Shown one piece after another: positions 16,401 to 24,426 of a stretch of DNA of 64,000 nt. Position numbers and translations under genes: made by a program. Every line of letters begins with the position of its first letter. The stretch's first letter is position 1. The notes beneath the pieces are model-generated. The model worked only from the letters and a program-made list of their open reading frames with translations. It was not told the origin of the DNA and made no database searches. Source of the stretch: Desulfosporosinus sp049943955 (GTDB taxonomy: Bacteria; Bacillota; Desulfitobacteriia; Desulfitobacteriales; Desulfitobacteriaceae); contig NZ_JBNFTW010000009.1 in NCBI RefSeq assembly GCF_049943955.1, positions 62,001 through 126,000 of the forward strand, written 5' to 3'.

Positions 16401-17312
16401 CTAAGAGTTATGTGAGTTCATCACTCGATTGCTTTGATAGTTATTTACAAATTGATAAACTTCAAGAACATTTTGAGGAGTTTGAGCGCTTCCAAGGATA
16501 CCGGCACTGCTGCCAAAGATGTATCCCCCTCCTTTGGACGTCACCTCTAACAAATTATAGGCTCTCTCTATTCTCTTCTCCTCTTCAAACCATCCCAGAT
16601 CATAACCACCCATGAGGCAGACCCGATTTTCCGTTGTCTTTCTGACCTCAGATATCTCCTCCAATGATGGAAAGTCAAGGGAATGCAGCCCATTTATTCC
16701 CGAATCTATAATATCATGTAATACCTTTCTTAAGTCTCCATCTGCATGGAAGAAAACTGGAGCTTTTTCACGTTGTATTATTTTAACCTGTTCTCTGAGA
16801 CCAGGAAAAAAATTCAGGCGCAGAGCAGCCGGTGACACAAATGTCCCTCCATTATAGGCAATATCATCCGCTATGATAATTCCATGTGCACCGAGTGCTA
16901 AGGCATCTAATCCCAATTCGAGGTTTGTCGCTGCCACCTGTTGGACGAGTTCCGGAATTATCGGATCCCCTTGAGCAATGGCTAACAGATAATTGGTAAA
17001 GGATGAAAAAAGTTTAGCTGTTCCCTGGAATGGGCCATCAATAAGGGCAAAAATAAAAAAATCCGTTTCCTCTCTCCAACGTTTTAATTCTGCCCAAACT
17101 CGGGCTTGGTTTCCTGATTCATTTTCCAAACCAAAAGCCACAGCATCGAGTCCACAGCGTTCACAAGCCTCCACCCTGTCTTCAAAACTCACATCATTCC
17201 TAAGGCCCAGTAACTTGGCCACAAAATTATCATCGAGATTAAACTCTCCACTGGGAACACGATCCACGTCTGCAAAGTTTATAGCCGCCAAAATTCGTTC
17301 AACTTTTGTCAC
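16401..17312 (-). CDS. Uroporphyrinogen decarboxylase-family protein (methyltransferase-like)
   Basis: About 303-aa TIM-barrel protein of the URO-D superfamily. It is unlike HemE and closer to the corrinoid/coenzyme-M methyltransferase (MtaA/MtbA/CmuA-like) or unassigned branch: ILAAINFADVDRVPSGEF at the N-terminus, GIIIADDIAYNGG near 150, PVFFHADGDLRKVL near 195 (His on a metal-binding strand), and CLMGGYDLG near 245. The start is placed at GTG 17312 (MTKVERIL) with GAGAGG about 10 nt upstream; the longer in-frame reading from 17408 would cross a leader hairpin. The methyl donor or substrate is unknown. Confidence 0.75.
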   Translation of the reverse strand: MTKVERILAAINFADVDRVPSGEFNLDDNFVAKLLGLRNDVSFEDRVEACERCGLDAVAFGLENESGNQARVWAELKRWREETDFFIFALIDGPFQGTAKLFSSFTNYLLAIAQGDPIIPELVQQVAATNLELGLDALALGAHGIIIADDIAYNGGTFVSPAALRLNFFPGLREQVKIIQREKAPVFFHADGDLRKVLHDIIDSGINGLHSLDFPSLEEISEVRKTTENRVCLMGGYDLGWFEEEKRIERAYNLLEVTSKGGGYIFGSSAGILGSAQTPQNVLEVYQFVNNYQSNRVMNSHNS

Positions 17313-17342
17313 ATGGTTACATCCTCTCAAGCTAAACTTCAA

Positions 17343-17393
17343 GGCTGCAAAAGATTCTCTTGCAGCCTCGCTTTTTCGTTGCAGCCTTTTTTT
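17343..17393. other. Nested GGCTGCAA/TTGCAGCC hairpins in the leader of the URO-D gene
   Basis: GGCTGCAA (17343-17350) can pair with TTGCAGCC at 17360-17367 or with a second copy at 17379-17386; the second is followed by seven T on the plus strand. On the minus strand the 11-bp hairpin sits just before the ribosome site of the URO-D gene. It is either an antisense-direction terminator or a leader structure. Confidence 0.5.
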
Positions 17394-17439
17394 GATTGTC
17401 GCTCTCATCTGAACATGACAATAGGCAAATTTATATTAT

Positions 17440-18060
17440 TTATTCTTTGGGTTTCAAATCCAGAGATAGCCCTCCAGAGGTTGATTTTGTGCCAAAAACA
17501 AGTTTCTCCAAATCCTCGTAACTTTGAACCCCAAAAGCAGTCCCGCCTTCAGCGACAAAATACGGAACCCCAGGGATTCTCAAGGCTTGAGCTTCTTCTA
17601 AATCTTGCAAGACCGCCGGTTCATAGTCCTTCGAGAGCAATGCTTTCCGAAATTGTTCCGGGTCAAGTCCGGCTTCTCCGGCCAAATCTGCTAATACCTC
17701 AAGATCATTAATGTCTTTCTGTTGTTGAAATTGGGCCGCAAACACAATGTTATGATACTGATCTCCCTTCCCATGCTCTTCCGCATACTTTGCACCTTGC
17801 AAAGCCAACCGGGAATGCTTGCTTTTATCATTAAATACCATCTTTATGCCATATTTGCGTCCCATAGCTTCAATGCCCGCCTTCGCTCGTTCCAAATACT
17901 CAGGCGGTTTAGGCGGAATTTCCACTCCTTCCGGCCTTAATTCGAAGGACTTCCATTCTACTTCCAAATTTTTATCCTTGGCCAACTGGTCAAGGGGGAC
18001 TTTCCCGATCATACAAAAGGGTCACAAAAAATCCGAAAAAACAGTAATTTTGTTGGCCAT
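17440..18060 (-). CDS. DsbA/FrnE-like thioredoxin-fold selenoprotein (in-frame UGA = Sec13)
   Basis: Reading from the ATG at 18060 gives MANKITVFSDFL-U-PFCMIGK and then 193 further residues without a stop. The UGA (18022-18024) falls exactly at the first Cys of the CPFC motif of FrnE-like DsbA proteins, giving UPFC. The rest matches the family: WKSFELRPEG, a helical insert, and the cis-Pro loop GVPYFVAEGGTAFGVQS near residue 175. AAAGGAG lies 8 nt before this ATG, whereas the first Met after the UGA has no site. A weak hairpin GGGA-aag-TCCC begins ~15 nt after the UGA as a possible SECIS. Read conventionally, the gene would lose its active site. Confidence 0.85.
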
Positions 18061-18122
18061 TATTTAATCTCCTTTTAGTTCAAGAATATTGGTAAACCAT
18101 ATCATCCTTTATTACTGACACT

Positions 18123-18752
18123 TTATAGTTCAGTATAAAAAGGCATCTGCTCTCCGGTCAATGCCGCAATTTTCCAGAGATAATCATTGCCCATATTCTC
18201 CCGCTTATCTTCTTGAAATCCCTTACCTTTTAAGAGGGCTAAAGTACTGCGATTGGCGGCATAACCAGATAAATACCTGGCGCCTTGTTCTTTGGCAAAA
18301 GCTCTCAAATTATTAAGTACTTGATCAATCAATTCATCGCTGAGAATATCAAAATCTTCATTTTTGACGAGCACAATATCATTGATAAAGACTTCTTGTT
18401 TATTGAGTTTGGAAATATGCAGAGTGATCAACTTATCTTCATAACCTAAACTATCTTCCCAAAGAATTTGCGGCAATTTCACGCCAATTAAATCACCAAG
18501 TTCAGGCTTCCCTTTATTTGACTCATAATATTCATGCAGCAGTTCAACTAATCCCAAGCTATAAGCCCTTGCTTGCACAGAGATATTATATTGAGCAGGA
18601 TACTTGGTCTTGATCTCCTCATCACGAAGCACCTTAAGCCCAGGATTCCTGCCAATTTCTAAGGTTATCTTATCTAGCGGAAAGATACTGTTAATTTGCT
18701 CCTGCGAAGGACTCCACTCTTCAGAATAAATATGTCTTGGTTTTAGTGACAT
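18123..18752 (-). CDS. Putative GNAT-like protein, 209 aa
   Basis: Not firmly recognised. The C-terminal third, VLNNLRAFAKEQGARYLSGYAANRSTLALLKGKGFQED, resembles the end of a GNAT fold, where a helix-strand-helix carries the acyl acceptor contacts. A clear acetyl-CoA loop (R/QxxGxG/A) is not visible. The N-terminal half is charged and soluble (PRHIYSEEWSPSQEQI). It sits upstream of the selenoprotein gene on the same strand, 62 bp apart, but the latter has its own ribosome site. Assignment to the GNAT superfamily is tentative. Confidence 0.6.
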   Translation of the reverse strand: MSLKPRHIYSEEWSPSQEQINSIFPLDKITLEIGRNPGLKVLRDEEIKTKYPAQYNISVQARAYSLGLVELLHEYYESNKGKPELGDLIGVKLPQILWEDSLGYEDKLITLHISKLNKQEVFINDIVLVKNEDFDILSDELIDQVLNNLRAFAKEQGARYLSGYAANRSTLALLKGKGFQEDKRENMGNDYLWKIAALTGEQMPFYTEL

Positions 18753-18905
18753 TTAAATTTCACGCCTTTCAATTATGATAACTTACAGGATAGTTAAAAC
18801 AGAGTTAGTTACGGTCCTTAAAATTCGGCTTATTCTCAACTATTTTTGCTAAAGTAATTCGGTATTGCCCTAATAATTCCTTCCTTTTTTGCAAAAGAAG
18901 TTTAA

Positions 18906-18947
18906 TCGCAAAAACAAACGAACTGGAGATAGTATATCCAGTTCGTT
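18906..18947 (-). terminator. Intrinsic terminator
   Basis: Perfect 11-bp stem AACGAACTGGA / TCCAGTTCGTT; on the minus strand followed by TGTTTTTG. It starts 8 bp after the stop of the 18955-19485 gene. Confidence 0.85.
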
Positions 18948-18954
18948 ATCGTTT

Positions 18955-19485
18955 CTAAATATGCGCTAAAATTAGCAGACCAAAGATACAAGAGATCACT
19001 CTATGGCTCATTCTACAAGTTTTCATACTAATGATCTTATGCCTGTACATTATGCCCGTGAGCAAGACGAGAATCATCCCTGCCAGAGCAACCATACCGC
19101 TGAAAACATTATTCATTCTTGACGACAGATTAACCAGATAAAAAGCACTGTGTCCAAGGCCGAAGGTAAAAGCTAACCATCCCAGAGTAACATGAGCTTC
19201 TCTCAAGCCCTTTATTATTGAGCCGTTCACCCAAACTAAACTTCCAGGTTCTCTTTGTTTGCCACGAATTATCCTCTTTTTCAAGAACCAGAGCAAAACA
19301 GAACCCATCGTGAAAAACAAGGAGAAAAATCCCATGAGATTCCAAAACCCTCTTTGCGTCCTAAATGACCAATCGGCTATCCCATGATAGGAAACCCAAA
19401 ATGATATCGCCGTTAGAAATCCACATATTAATGCGTAAATGATCGTAGGCGAGAATTTTGTTCGGCCATATGTAAATCCGTCCAT
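18955..19485 (-). CDS. Four-helix membrane protein with conserved-looking histidines
   Basis: 176 aa with four hydrophobic segments at about 15-40, 50-75, 95-120 and 125-145, plus a short C-terminal one ending LLILAHI. Histidines placed inside or at the edge of helices (REAHVTLGWLAF, LGHSAFYL, MSHRVISC, LAHI) recall small cytochrome b-like or ferric-reductase-like membrane proteins, so haem binding is possible but unproven. The start at 19485 is chosen for GGAGGTG 8 nt upstream; a longer reading from 19518 lacks a site. Monocistronic, with its own terminator. Confidence 0.65.
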   Translation of the reverse strand: MDGFTYGRTKFSPTIIYALICGFLTAISFWVSYHGIADWSFRTQRGFWNLMGFFSLFFTMGSVLLWFLKKRIIRGKQREPGSLVWVNGSIIKGLREAHVTLGWLAFTFGLGHSAFYLVNLSSRMNNVFSGMVALAGMILVLLTGIMYRHKIISMKTCRMSHRVISCIFGLLILAHI

Positions 19486-19607
19486 TTTTTTTGCACCTCC
19501 GAAAACCATTATACTCATGGTTTCTTAAAAGAAGTTTAAGAAGATAAGACCAACTTGTTAAGATTTTTCAATTTATTGGCTCAGAGCAGCTTAATTTCTC
19601 CACTGAT

Positions 19608-19679
19608 AGAAAAACCTGGCTAACACCCGAAGGTGTTGCCGCTGTGCCACTTATAGAAGTGGGGAGCTTAAAAACCGGA
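19608..19679 (+). repeat. Right-end fragment of the four-hairpin repeat
   Basis: GGC-t-AACACC cgaa GGTGTT-GCC hairpin, then CCACTT atag AAGTGG, GAGCTTAAAAACC and the terminal GGATAAA. It corresponds to the right end of the repeat family in plus orientation. The left half is absent or unrecognisable. Confidence 0.5.
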
Positions 19680-19755
19680 TAAAGTGTATAAATGCCTCAA
19701 TTAGCGTGCAGAGTAATTTAAGCACCAAAATAATAACCTTCTATCTACTCTGAAA

Positions 19756-19988
19756 AGACTACTCTTAAATGCCAAAGACCCGTAAGTAGGGCAGACTCGC
19801 CCAACAGCAGTGAAACCCATCGCATGGAGAGGCGGTAAGGACTGCAAAGCTTGCGTGGGATAGCGTAGCCACGGTTCACTTCAGGTATTACCCAGAGGTT
19901 TGGCGAAGCTTCCCGGCCCACCTGGACCTAGACTCATTTTCATCCTCTGCTGGTGCTGCGACAGCGGCATGGGGGTCTACTCTTAAAT
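19756..19988 (+). ncRNA. Structured non-coding element framed by 12-bp direct repeats
   Basis: CTACTCTTAAAT occurs at 19756-19767 and again at 19977-19988. Between them lie ~210 nt with no ORF and many hairpins: GGGC-agactc-GCCC, CGTGG...CCACG, CCAGAGG...CCTGG, GCTG-cga-CAGC, and a long-range TAGAC...GTCTA. The segment AGTGAAACCCATCGCATGGAG with GGCGGTAA (19809-19838) recurs at 56658-56686. It may be a mobile-element RNA (HEARO/omega-RNA-like was considered), but I cannot assign a family. Plus strand is assumed. Confidence 0.5.
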
Positions 19989-20060
19989 ATATGGCAACTA
20001 TATTTATATCTAAAGCAAAAAGCGAACTAAACAAAACTAATTCTATGCCAACTGGAAGGA

Positions 20061-21707
20061 ATGATAACTATTAATAACGATCAGACCCGTCGAGAACTGG
20101 AAATCGAGTACGAAAACCTGAGTCCCTTCGAACTCAAAAACAAATTAATCGCTCTCGCCGATAAACATCATGACACAAGTTTATGGGCGATGCTTAACGC
20201 GGGAAGGGGAAACCCGAATTGGATTGCCGCTACTCCCCGGGAAGCGTTCTTTAGCTTAGGGCATTTTGCCATCGAAGAAACCCGCAATACCTGGAGAGAT
20301 AAGGACCTCGCCGGTATGCCTCATAAAGAGGGAATTGCTCTGCGCTTCAAAAACTATCTTGAGAAACATCCTGAGGCACCTGGAGTTAAACTGCTGGAAA
20401 ATGTCCTCACTTATGGAACTCAAACGATGGGCTTTGAGCCCGACCCTTGGATCCACGAACTGGTCGATGGTATTGTCGGAGATAATTATCCCGTACCGGA
20501 TCGCATGCTCAGACACCTTGAACAAGTGGTTCACAATTACCTTATCCAGGAAATGTGTGACGGGACTCCTCCCGCCGGTCGCTATGATTTATTTGCCGTT
20601 GAGGGCGGTACAGCCGCCATGTGTTATATCTTTGACTCCTTAATAGCCAACAAACTACTGTCAAAGGGAGACAAAATTGCCCTCATGGTCCCAACATTTA
20701 CCCCCTACTTAGAGATACCGCATTTGTCGCGTTATCAATTTGAAGTAATAAAAATAAACGCCACGGAGATGGATGAAGAAGGCAACCATCTGTGGCAGTA
20801 TCCAAATTCCGAACTTGATCAGTTGAAAGATCCTCATGTTAAAGCTCTTTTTACAGTAAACCCAAGCAACCCGCCGTCAGTAGCTCTCAAGACTGAATCT
20901 AAAGACTATCTGACAGAAATTATCCGACAGCACAATCCTAATTTGATGATTATTACCGATGATGTTTACGGCACCTTTGTTAATGGTTTTCGTTCGCTGA
21001 TGGCAGACTTACCCTTTAATACTCTAGGAGTTTACTCATTTTCCAAGTATTTCGGGGCAACAGGCTGGCGTTTAGGGGTTATCGCCTTGCACCAAGACAA
21101 TGTCTATGATCACTTACTGCACGAACTTCCTCACACTAAAATCGAGGAACTTGCCGAACGTTATGAGAGCGTATCATTATATCCAAGTAAAATTCGCTTT
21201 ATTGATCGTATGGTCGCCGATAGCCGGCAAGTAGCACTTAACCATACAGCAGGCTTATCCACCCCGCAACAAGTTCAAATGGGCCTTTTCGCGCTGTTCT
21301 GCTTACTTGACCATGAAAATCGTTATAAAAAATTGACCCGGGAAATTTGCCGCCGTCGCCAAAAATTGTTGTTTGAAGGCTTTGACCGTTCCTTGCCCGA
21401 TGATCCATACAACGCTGCCTATTACAGTCAAATTGACTTAGCAATTTGGGCTAAACAAAACTATGGCGACGAATTCGTGAAGTACCTGCAAACCACCTAT
21501 GAACCCACAGACATTCTCTTCCGGCTGGCTGAAGAATCTTCAATTGTCCTCTTAAACGGCGGCGGGTTTGGCGGTCCCGAATGGTCAATTCGAACCTCTT
21601 TAGCAAATTTAAATGATGAGGCCTACTGCGAAATCGGAACAACGGTTAAAAAGACCTTTGAAAAATACGCCAGCGCCTGGAGAGGGCAAAAAGATAAAAA
21701 GTCTTAG
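20061..21707 (+). CDS. aspD: Aspartate 4-decarboxylase (bifunctional aspartate aminotransferase)
   Basis: 548-aa fold-type I PLP enzyme that converts L-aspartate to L-alanine and CO2. The long N-terminal extension with MLNAGRGNPNWIAATPREAFF is diagnostic for AspD, as opposed to ordinary ~400-aa aminotransferases. PLP Lys is at about 329 in YSFSKYFGATGWRLG, with NPSNPPS and TDDVYGTF at the other cofactor contacts. The ribosome site is odd: GGAAGGA abuts the ATG with almost no spacer, so translation may be weak or begin elsewhere. Decarboxylation coupled to aspartate:alanine exchange can generate proton-motive force, but no exchanger gene is adjacent here. Confidence 0.93.
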   Translation: MITINNDQTRRELEIEYENLSPFELKNKLIALADKHHDTSLWAMLNAGRGNPNWIAATPREAFFSLGHFAIEETRNTWRDKDLAGMPHKEGIALRFKNYLEKHPEAPGVKLLENVLTYGTQTMGFEPDPWIHELVDGIVGDNYPVPDRMLRHLEQVVHNYLIQEMCDGTPPAGRYDLFAVEGGTAAMCYIFDSLIANKLLSKGDKIALMVPTFTPYLEIPHLSRYQFEVIKINATEMDEEGNHLWQYPNSELDQLKDPHVKALFTVNPSNPPSVALKTESKDYLTEIIRQHNPNLMIITDDVYGTFVNGFRSLMADLPFNTLGVYSFSKYFGATGWRLGVIALHQDNVYDHLLHELPHTKIEELAERYESVSLYPSKIRFIDRMVADSRQVALNHTAGLSTPQQVQMGLFALFCLLDHENRYKKLTREICRRRQKLLFEGFDRSLPDDPYNAAYYSQIDLAIWAKQNYGDEFVKYLQTTYEPTDILFRLAEESSIVLLNGGGFGGPEWSIRTSLANLNDEAYCEIGTTVKKTFEKYASAWRGQKDKKS

Positions 21708-21775
21708 TACCTTGATTTAGGTAATCCACAGTGACGTCTTCTTTCCTCTTGCCGGCTGCAGCAGACCCCTTTACT

Positions 21776-21806
21776 AAGGCTTAGTTCAGAAACTGAACTA
21801 AGCCTT
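21776..21806. terminator. Hairpin between convergent genes
   Basis: Perfect 12-bp stem AAGGCTTAGTTC / GAACTAAGCCTT with a 7-nt loop, followed by CTCTCTT on the plus strand. Poor T-runs on both sides; a modest terminator between aspD and aroF. Confidence 0.55.
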
Positions 21807-21852
21807 CTCTCTTACGCTGGTATAAAGATTTATTTTCTAAACCTAGACTACA

Positions 21853-22986
21853 CTATTTACTCCCCAAATTATAGAAGGATGAGTCAATTTTTTCATCCTG
21901 CAATTTGCTTTTTATCTGAGTTTGAACGCCATACTCGAAAATTAAGGGGTAAATCTTCTTAATTAAGTCTGAAGGCAGATTTAGCTCTTCAGCCAAAGTC
22001 ATTAAACGCTGGATGATCTCTTTTTCTCTGCTAACATCCTTCACTCGATCCAGCCGCTTCTGATCGCTTAATTTCCTGACGATTTGCATACGTTCCGCTA
22101 AACCTTCAATTATATCGCGATCAATCTTATCGATCTGGGAGCGTAGCGCTTCAAGTGAATCACCTGTTCCCATGTCAAAAGCTCTCCTGACCGATCGGGC
22201 AACCCCGCCCAATTCTCGAGCCAAAGCCAAAAATTGTTCCGGCGTAAGTGACTGAGGTCCATCACTTACAGCTTCATCAGGGTTAGGATGCATTTCTATC
22301 AGCAACCCATCTGCTCCCGCAGCAATAGCAGCTTTTGCTAAGGAAGAAATTAAGTCCCTTCTCCCTGCGGCATGACTCGGGTCAACAATGACCGGAAGGT
22401 GAGAGAGTTCTTTAGCCACTCCTACGGCACTTACATCTAGGGTATTCCTCGTACTGGGCTCAAAGGTCCGAATACCACGTTCACAGAGAATCACACGGGG
22501 ATTACCCGCTGATAAAATATATTCCGCTGCCAACAGCCATTCCTCAATCGTTGCCGATAAGCCCCGTTTAAGAATAATTGGTTTATCAACCTTGCCGGCT
22601 AATTTAAGAAGTTCGAAATTCTGCATATTGCGAGCGCCTATTTGCAGCAAATCAACCTTATCAACCACTAAATCCAAACTTCGTGTATCAACGACTTCAG
22701 TAACACAGAGTAAACCATGCTCTTTAGCGGCCTGGACCATGTAGTTGACGCCTTCCAAGCCTAATCCTTGGAAACTATATGGTGAGGTACGAGGTTTAAA
22801 TACTCCGCCACGCAGAATTTTTCCTCCTGCTTTTTTTACAGATGCAGCAGATTCCTGCATCTGAATACTTGATTCAACGGCACACGGTCCGCCCATCAAG
22901 ATAATTTCCTCTCCGCCTATTTTTACTCCGTCCACCTCAATGATGCTTCGTTCCGAGTCAAGTCCTGCTAATTTCAAGTCTTTCAT
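21853..22986 (-). CDS. aroF: DAHP synthase fused to chorismate mutase
   Basis: 377 aa. Residues ~30-280 are a type I-beta (KDOPS-like) 3-deoxy-7-phosphoheptulonate synthase: LMGGPCAVES, GGVFKPRTSPYSFQG, ILKRGLSATIEEWL and PVIVDPSHAAGRR are the substrate and metal motifs. Residues ~290-375 form an AroQ-type chorismate mutase (LEALRSQIDKIDRDII...ERMQIVRKLSDQK). The mutase is C-terminal, the reverse of the Bacillus arrangement, and usually serves as allosteric sensor for prephenate or chorismate. Of three consecutive ATGs the third (22986) is best spaced, 8 nt from GGGAGG. Transcription is controlled by the T-box upstream. Confidence 0.93.
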   Translation of the reverse strand: MKDLKLAGLDSERSIIEVDGVKIGGEEIILMGGPCAVESSIQMQESAASVKKAGGKILRGGVFKPRTSPYSFQGLGLEGVNYMVQAAKEHGLLCVTEVVDTRSLDLVVDKVDLLQIGARNMQNFELLKLAGKVDKPIILKRGLSATIEEWLLAAEYILSAGNPRVILCERGIRTFEPSTRNTLDVSAVGVAKELSHLPVIVDPSHAAGRRDLISSLAKAAIAAGADGLLIEMHPNPDEAVSDGPQSLTPEQFLALARELGGVARSVRRAFDMGTGDSLEALRSQIDKIDRDIIEGLAERMQIVRKLSDQKRLDRVKDVSREKEIIQRLMTLAEELNLPSDLIKKIYPLIFEYGVQTQIKSKLQDEKIDSSFYNLGSK

Positions 22987-23075
22987 CATCATTTCCTCCC
23001 TCAAATTTAAAATTTGCGGGTAATTTCTCTGCACGTCTCAGACGTCGTTATAATCTCTGAAACCGAGAGTGGACT

Positions 23076-23340
23076 CAAAAATAATACGTCTGTCCTCAAA
23101 ATAAGGACAGACGTTAATCTGCGGTACCACCTTAATTGATGCACAAATTAATGCATCCTCTTATGCAGAGTGCCATCACACCCTTCGCCACATAACGCTG
23201 GCTTAGCGTCGAAAACTACTACAGCTAACGCTGTTTCGCTTCGCCCTCCGGGGCCCATTTACTCGCTCCAATACCTGTCGAGTTTCCACCGTACTCGACT
23301 CTCTGAGAGGTTGGTGTGCGCTTTTACTTCCCCTTCAACG
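23076..23340 (-). ncRNA. T-box riboswitch leader of aroF
   Basis: Minus strand. The T-box sequence AAGGTGGTACCGCAG is at 23119-23133, followed by the terminator ACGTCTGTCCT ... AGGACAGACGT and TATTATTTTT (23076-23115). Upstream is a Stem I with 5' GGGGAAGTAAAAGCGC, an apical GGTGGAAACTCGAC region and 3' GCGAGTAAATGGGCCCC; GGGG/CCCC and GCGC/GCG close the specifier loop. The best specifier triplet is TGG (Trp) in AAATGGG, though ATG cannot be excluded. Uncharged tRNA binding would favour read-through into aroF. Confidence 0.93.
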
Positions 23341-23341
23341 G

Positions 23342-23378
23342 TTTATACAATCATAGCACTCTGGTCAATAAATTTCAA
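23342..23378 (-). promoter_or_regulatory. Promoter of the T-box leader
   Basis: Two overlapping options on the minus strand: TTGAAA-17-TATGAT, or TTGACC-15-TATAAA (23363-23368 and 23342-23347). Either places the start just before Stem I. Confidence 0.5.
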
Positions 23379-23477
23379 ATTAATTTTTTGTAAATTTTTA
23401 GGATAAATTTCTCGGCTTCTTTGAAGATCCTACTTTAGTTATACCACCAAATCAAGGAAATATAAGGATACCTCAGA

Positions 23478-24026
23478 TTAAATTATTTTCCACCTCTTCC
23501 ACGTTTGGGATGCAATTTCTCCCATATACATATATCCCTTTTTACTTGGATGGACTTCATCAACAAAAAGTTCAGCAGCTTGACCCCTATTGATTCTAAG
23601 ACGAAAAGGAGAATAAAAATCAATCATGAGGATTGATTTTTCGGCTGCATACTCAACCAACCATTTTCGATAGTCCACTAAAAAGCGTTCTTCTTCAGGT
23701 AACAATGAGGGGGTTGGCAAACCTAAGATAGGGATAATGTTCTTCCTTTGACTCAATTCGATCATGCGCCTAAAATTCTCGCTTACTTGATCTAGACTTA
23801 CTTCCTCATAGGCATCGTTTGCCCCCCCAAGGACAATGACATGAGTGGGCATGAACGCTAGTACATCTCGTTCAAAACGTTCGAGCATCCCTTTGGTGAA
23901 ATCCCCATTAATACCCTGATTTATTACATCGCATTTTAATTCCTCAGCCAGATATTCAACCCAGGATTCCTGACGGCTAAAAGGATAACCTTCAGTAATC
24001 GAATCGCCAATAGCAACCAGTTTCAT
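23478..24026 (-). CDS. SGNH/GDSL-family esterase
   Basis: 182-aa hydrolase. Block I GDSITEGYPF (catalytic Ser near residue 9), block II Gly in NQGINGDFTKGM, block III GGANDAYEEV (Asn of the oxyanion hole) and block V DEVHPSKKGY with the catalytic Asp-x-x-His are all present. No signal peptide, so probably cytoplasmic. It is most similar in pattern to the TesA/YpmR-type lipase-esterase group; the substrate is unknown. The start at 24026 (MKLVAIGDS) is preferred, because GAGG lies 9 nt upstream and family members begin right at this strand; a longer in-frame reading to 24140 is possible. Confidence 0.85.
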   Translation of the reverse strand: MKLVAIGDSITEGYPFSRQESWVEYLAEELKCDVINQGINGDFTKGMLERFERDVLAFMPTHVIVLGGANDAYEEVSLDQVSENFRRMIELSQRKNIIPILGLPTPSLLPEEERFLVDYRKWLVEYAAEKSILMIDFYSPFRLRINRGQAAELFVDEVHPSKKGYMYMGEIASQTWKRWKII

Positions 24027-24426
24027 GTCCTTATACCTCATTTCCGAATCTATCCAGCTTGTAAAAGCGGGAGTCTTACGCTTGGATAAATGCAACCGCC
24101 ATATCCCCCTATAAACCTTAAGAATAATTGTACTATCCAACTATGTAACTATCAATATTTTACAGAGTTCCTTTAAACCCTGCCTTAAATTCCACGAGTT
24201 TATCAAGGATATTGAAGTGAAGCAAGAAATTCCTGTTGTCGGATTTCTGTAAAAGATAAATAGCTTGCTCGATTATTAATTTACTGTGGAAGATGTCTAT
24301 GGATTAATAGTAATAGATTAATAAAGGAAAATAGTGTAAAGTAAAAGTGATACATAAATACTGTAAAAAGATTTCTGAAGAAATTTCCTGATACATTGGC
24401 GACATACTAAGGGGAGTTATGATATT
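24027..24426. other. Intergenic stretch, no gene recognised
   Basis: About 400 bp, AT-rich, between divergent genes, and must hold both promoters; none is clear-cut. A minus-strand open frame of about 45 codons ending near 24167 has protein-like composition but no start codon or ribosome site. Confidence 0.4.

Noticed and set aside
24165..24300. Minus-strand open frame with protein-like composition downstream of the ydcF promoter region
   Set aside because: No start codon or ribosome site in frame and only ~45 codons; it may be a gene remnant but cannot be supported.
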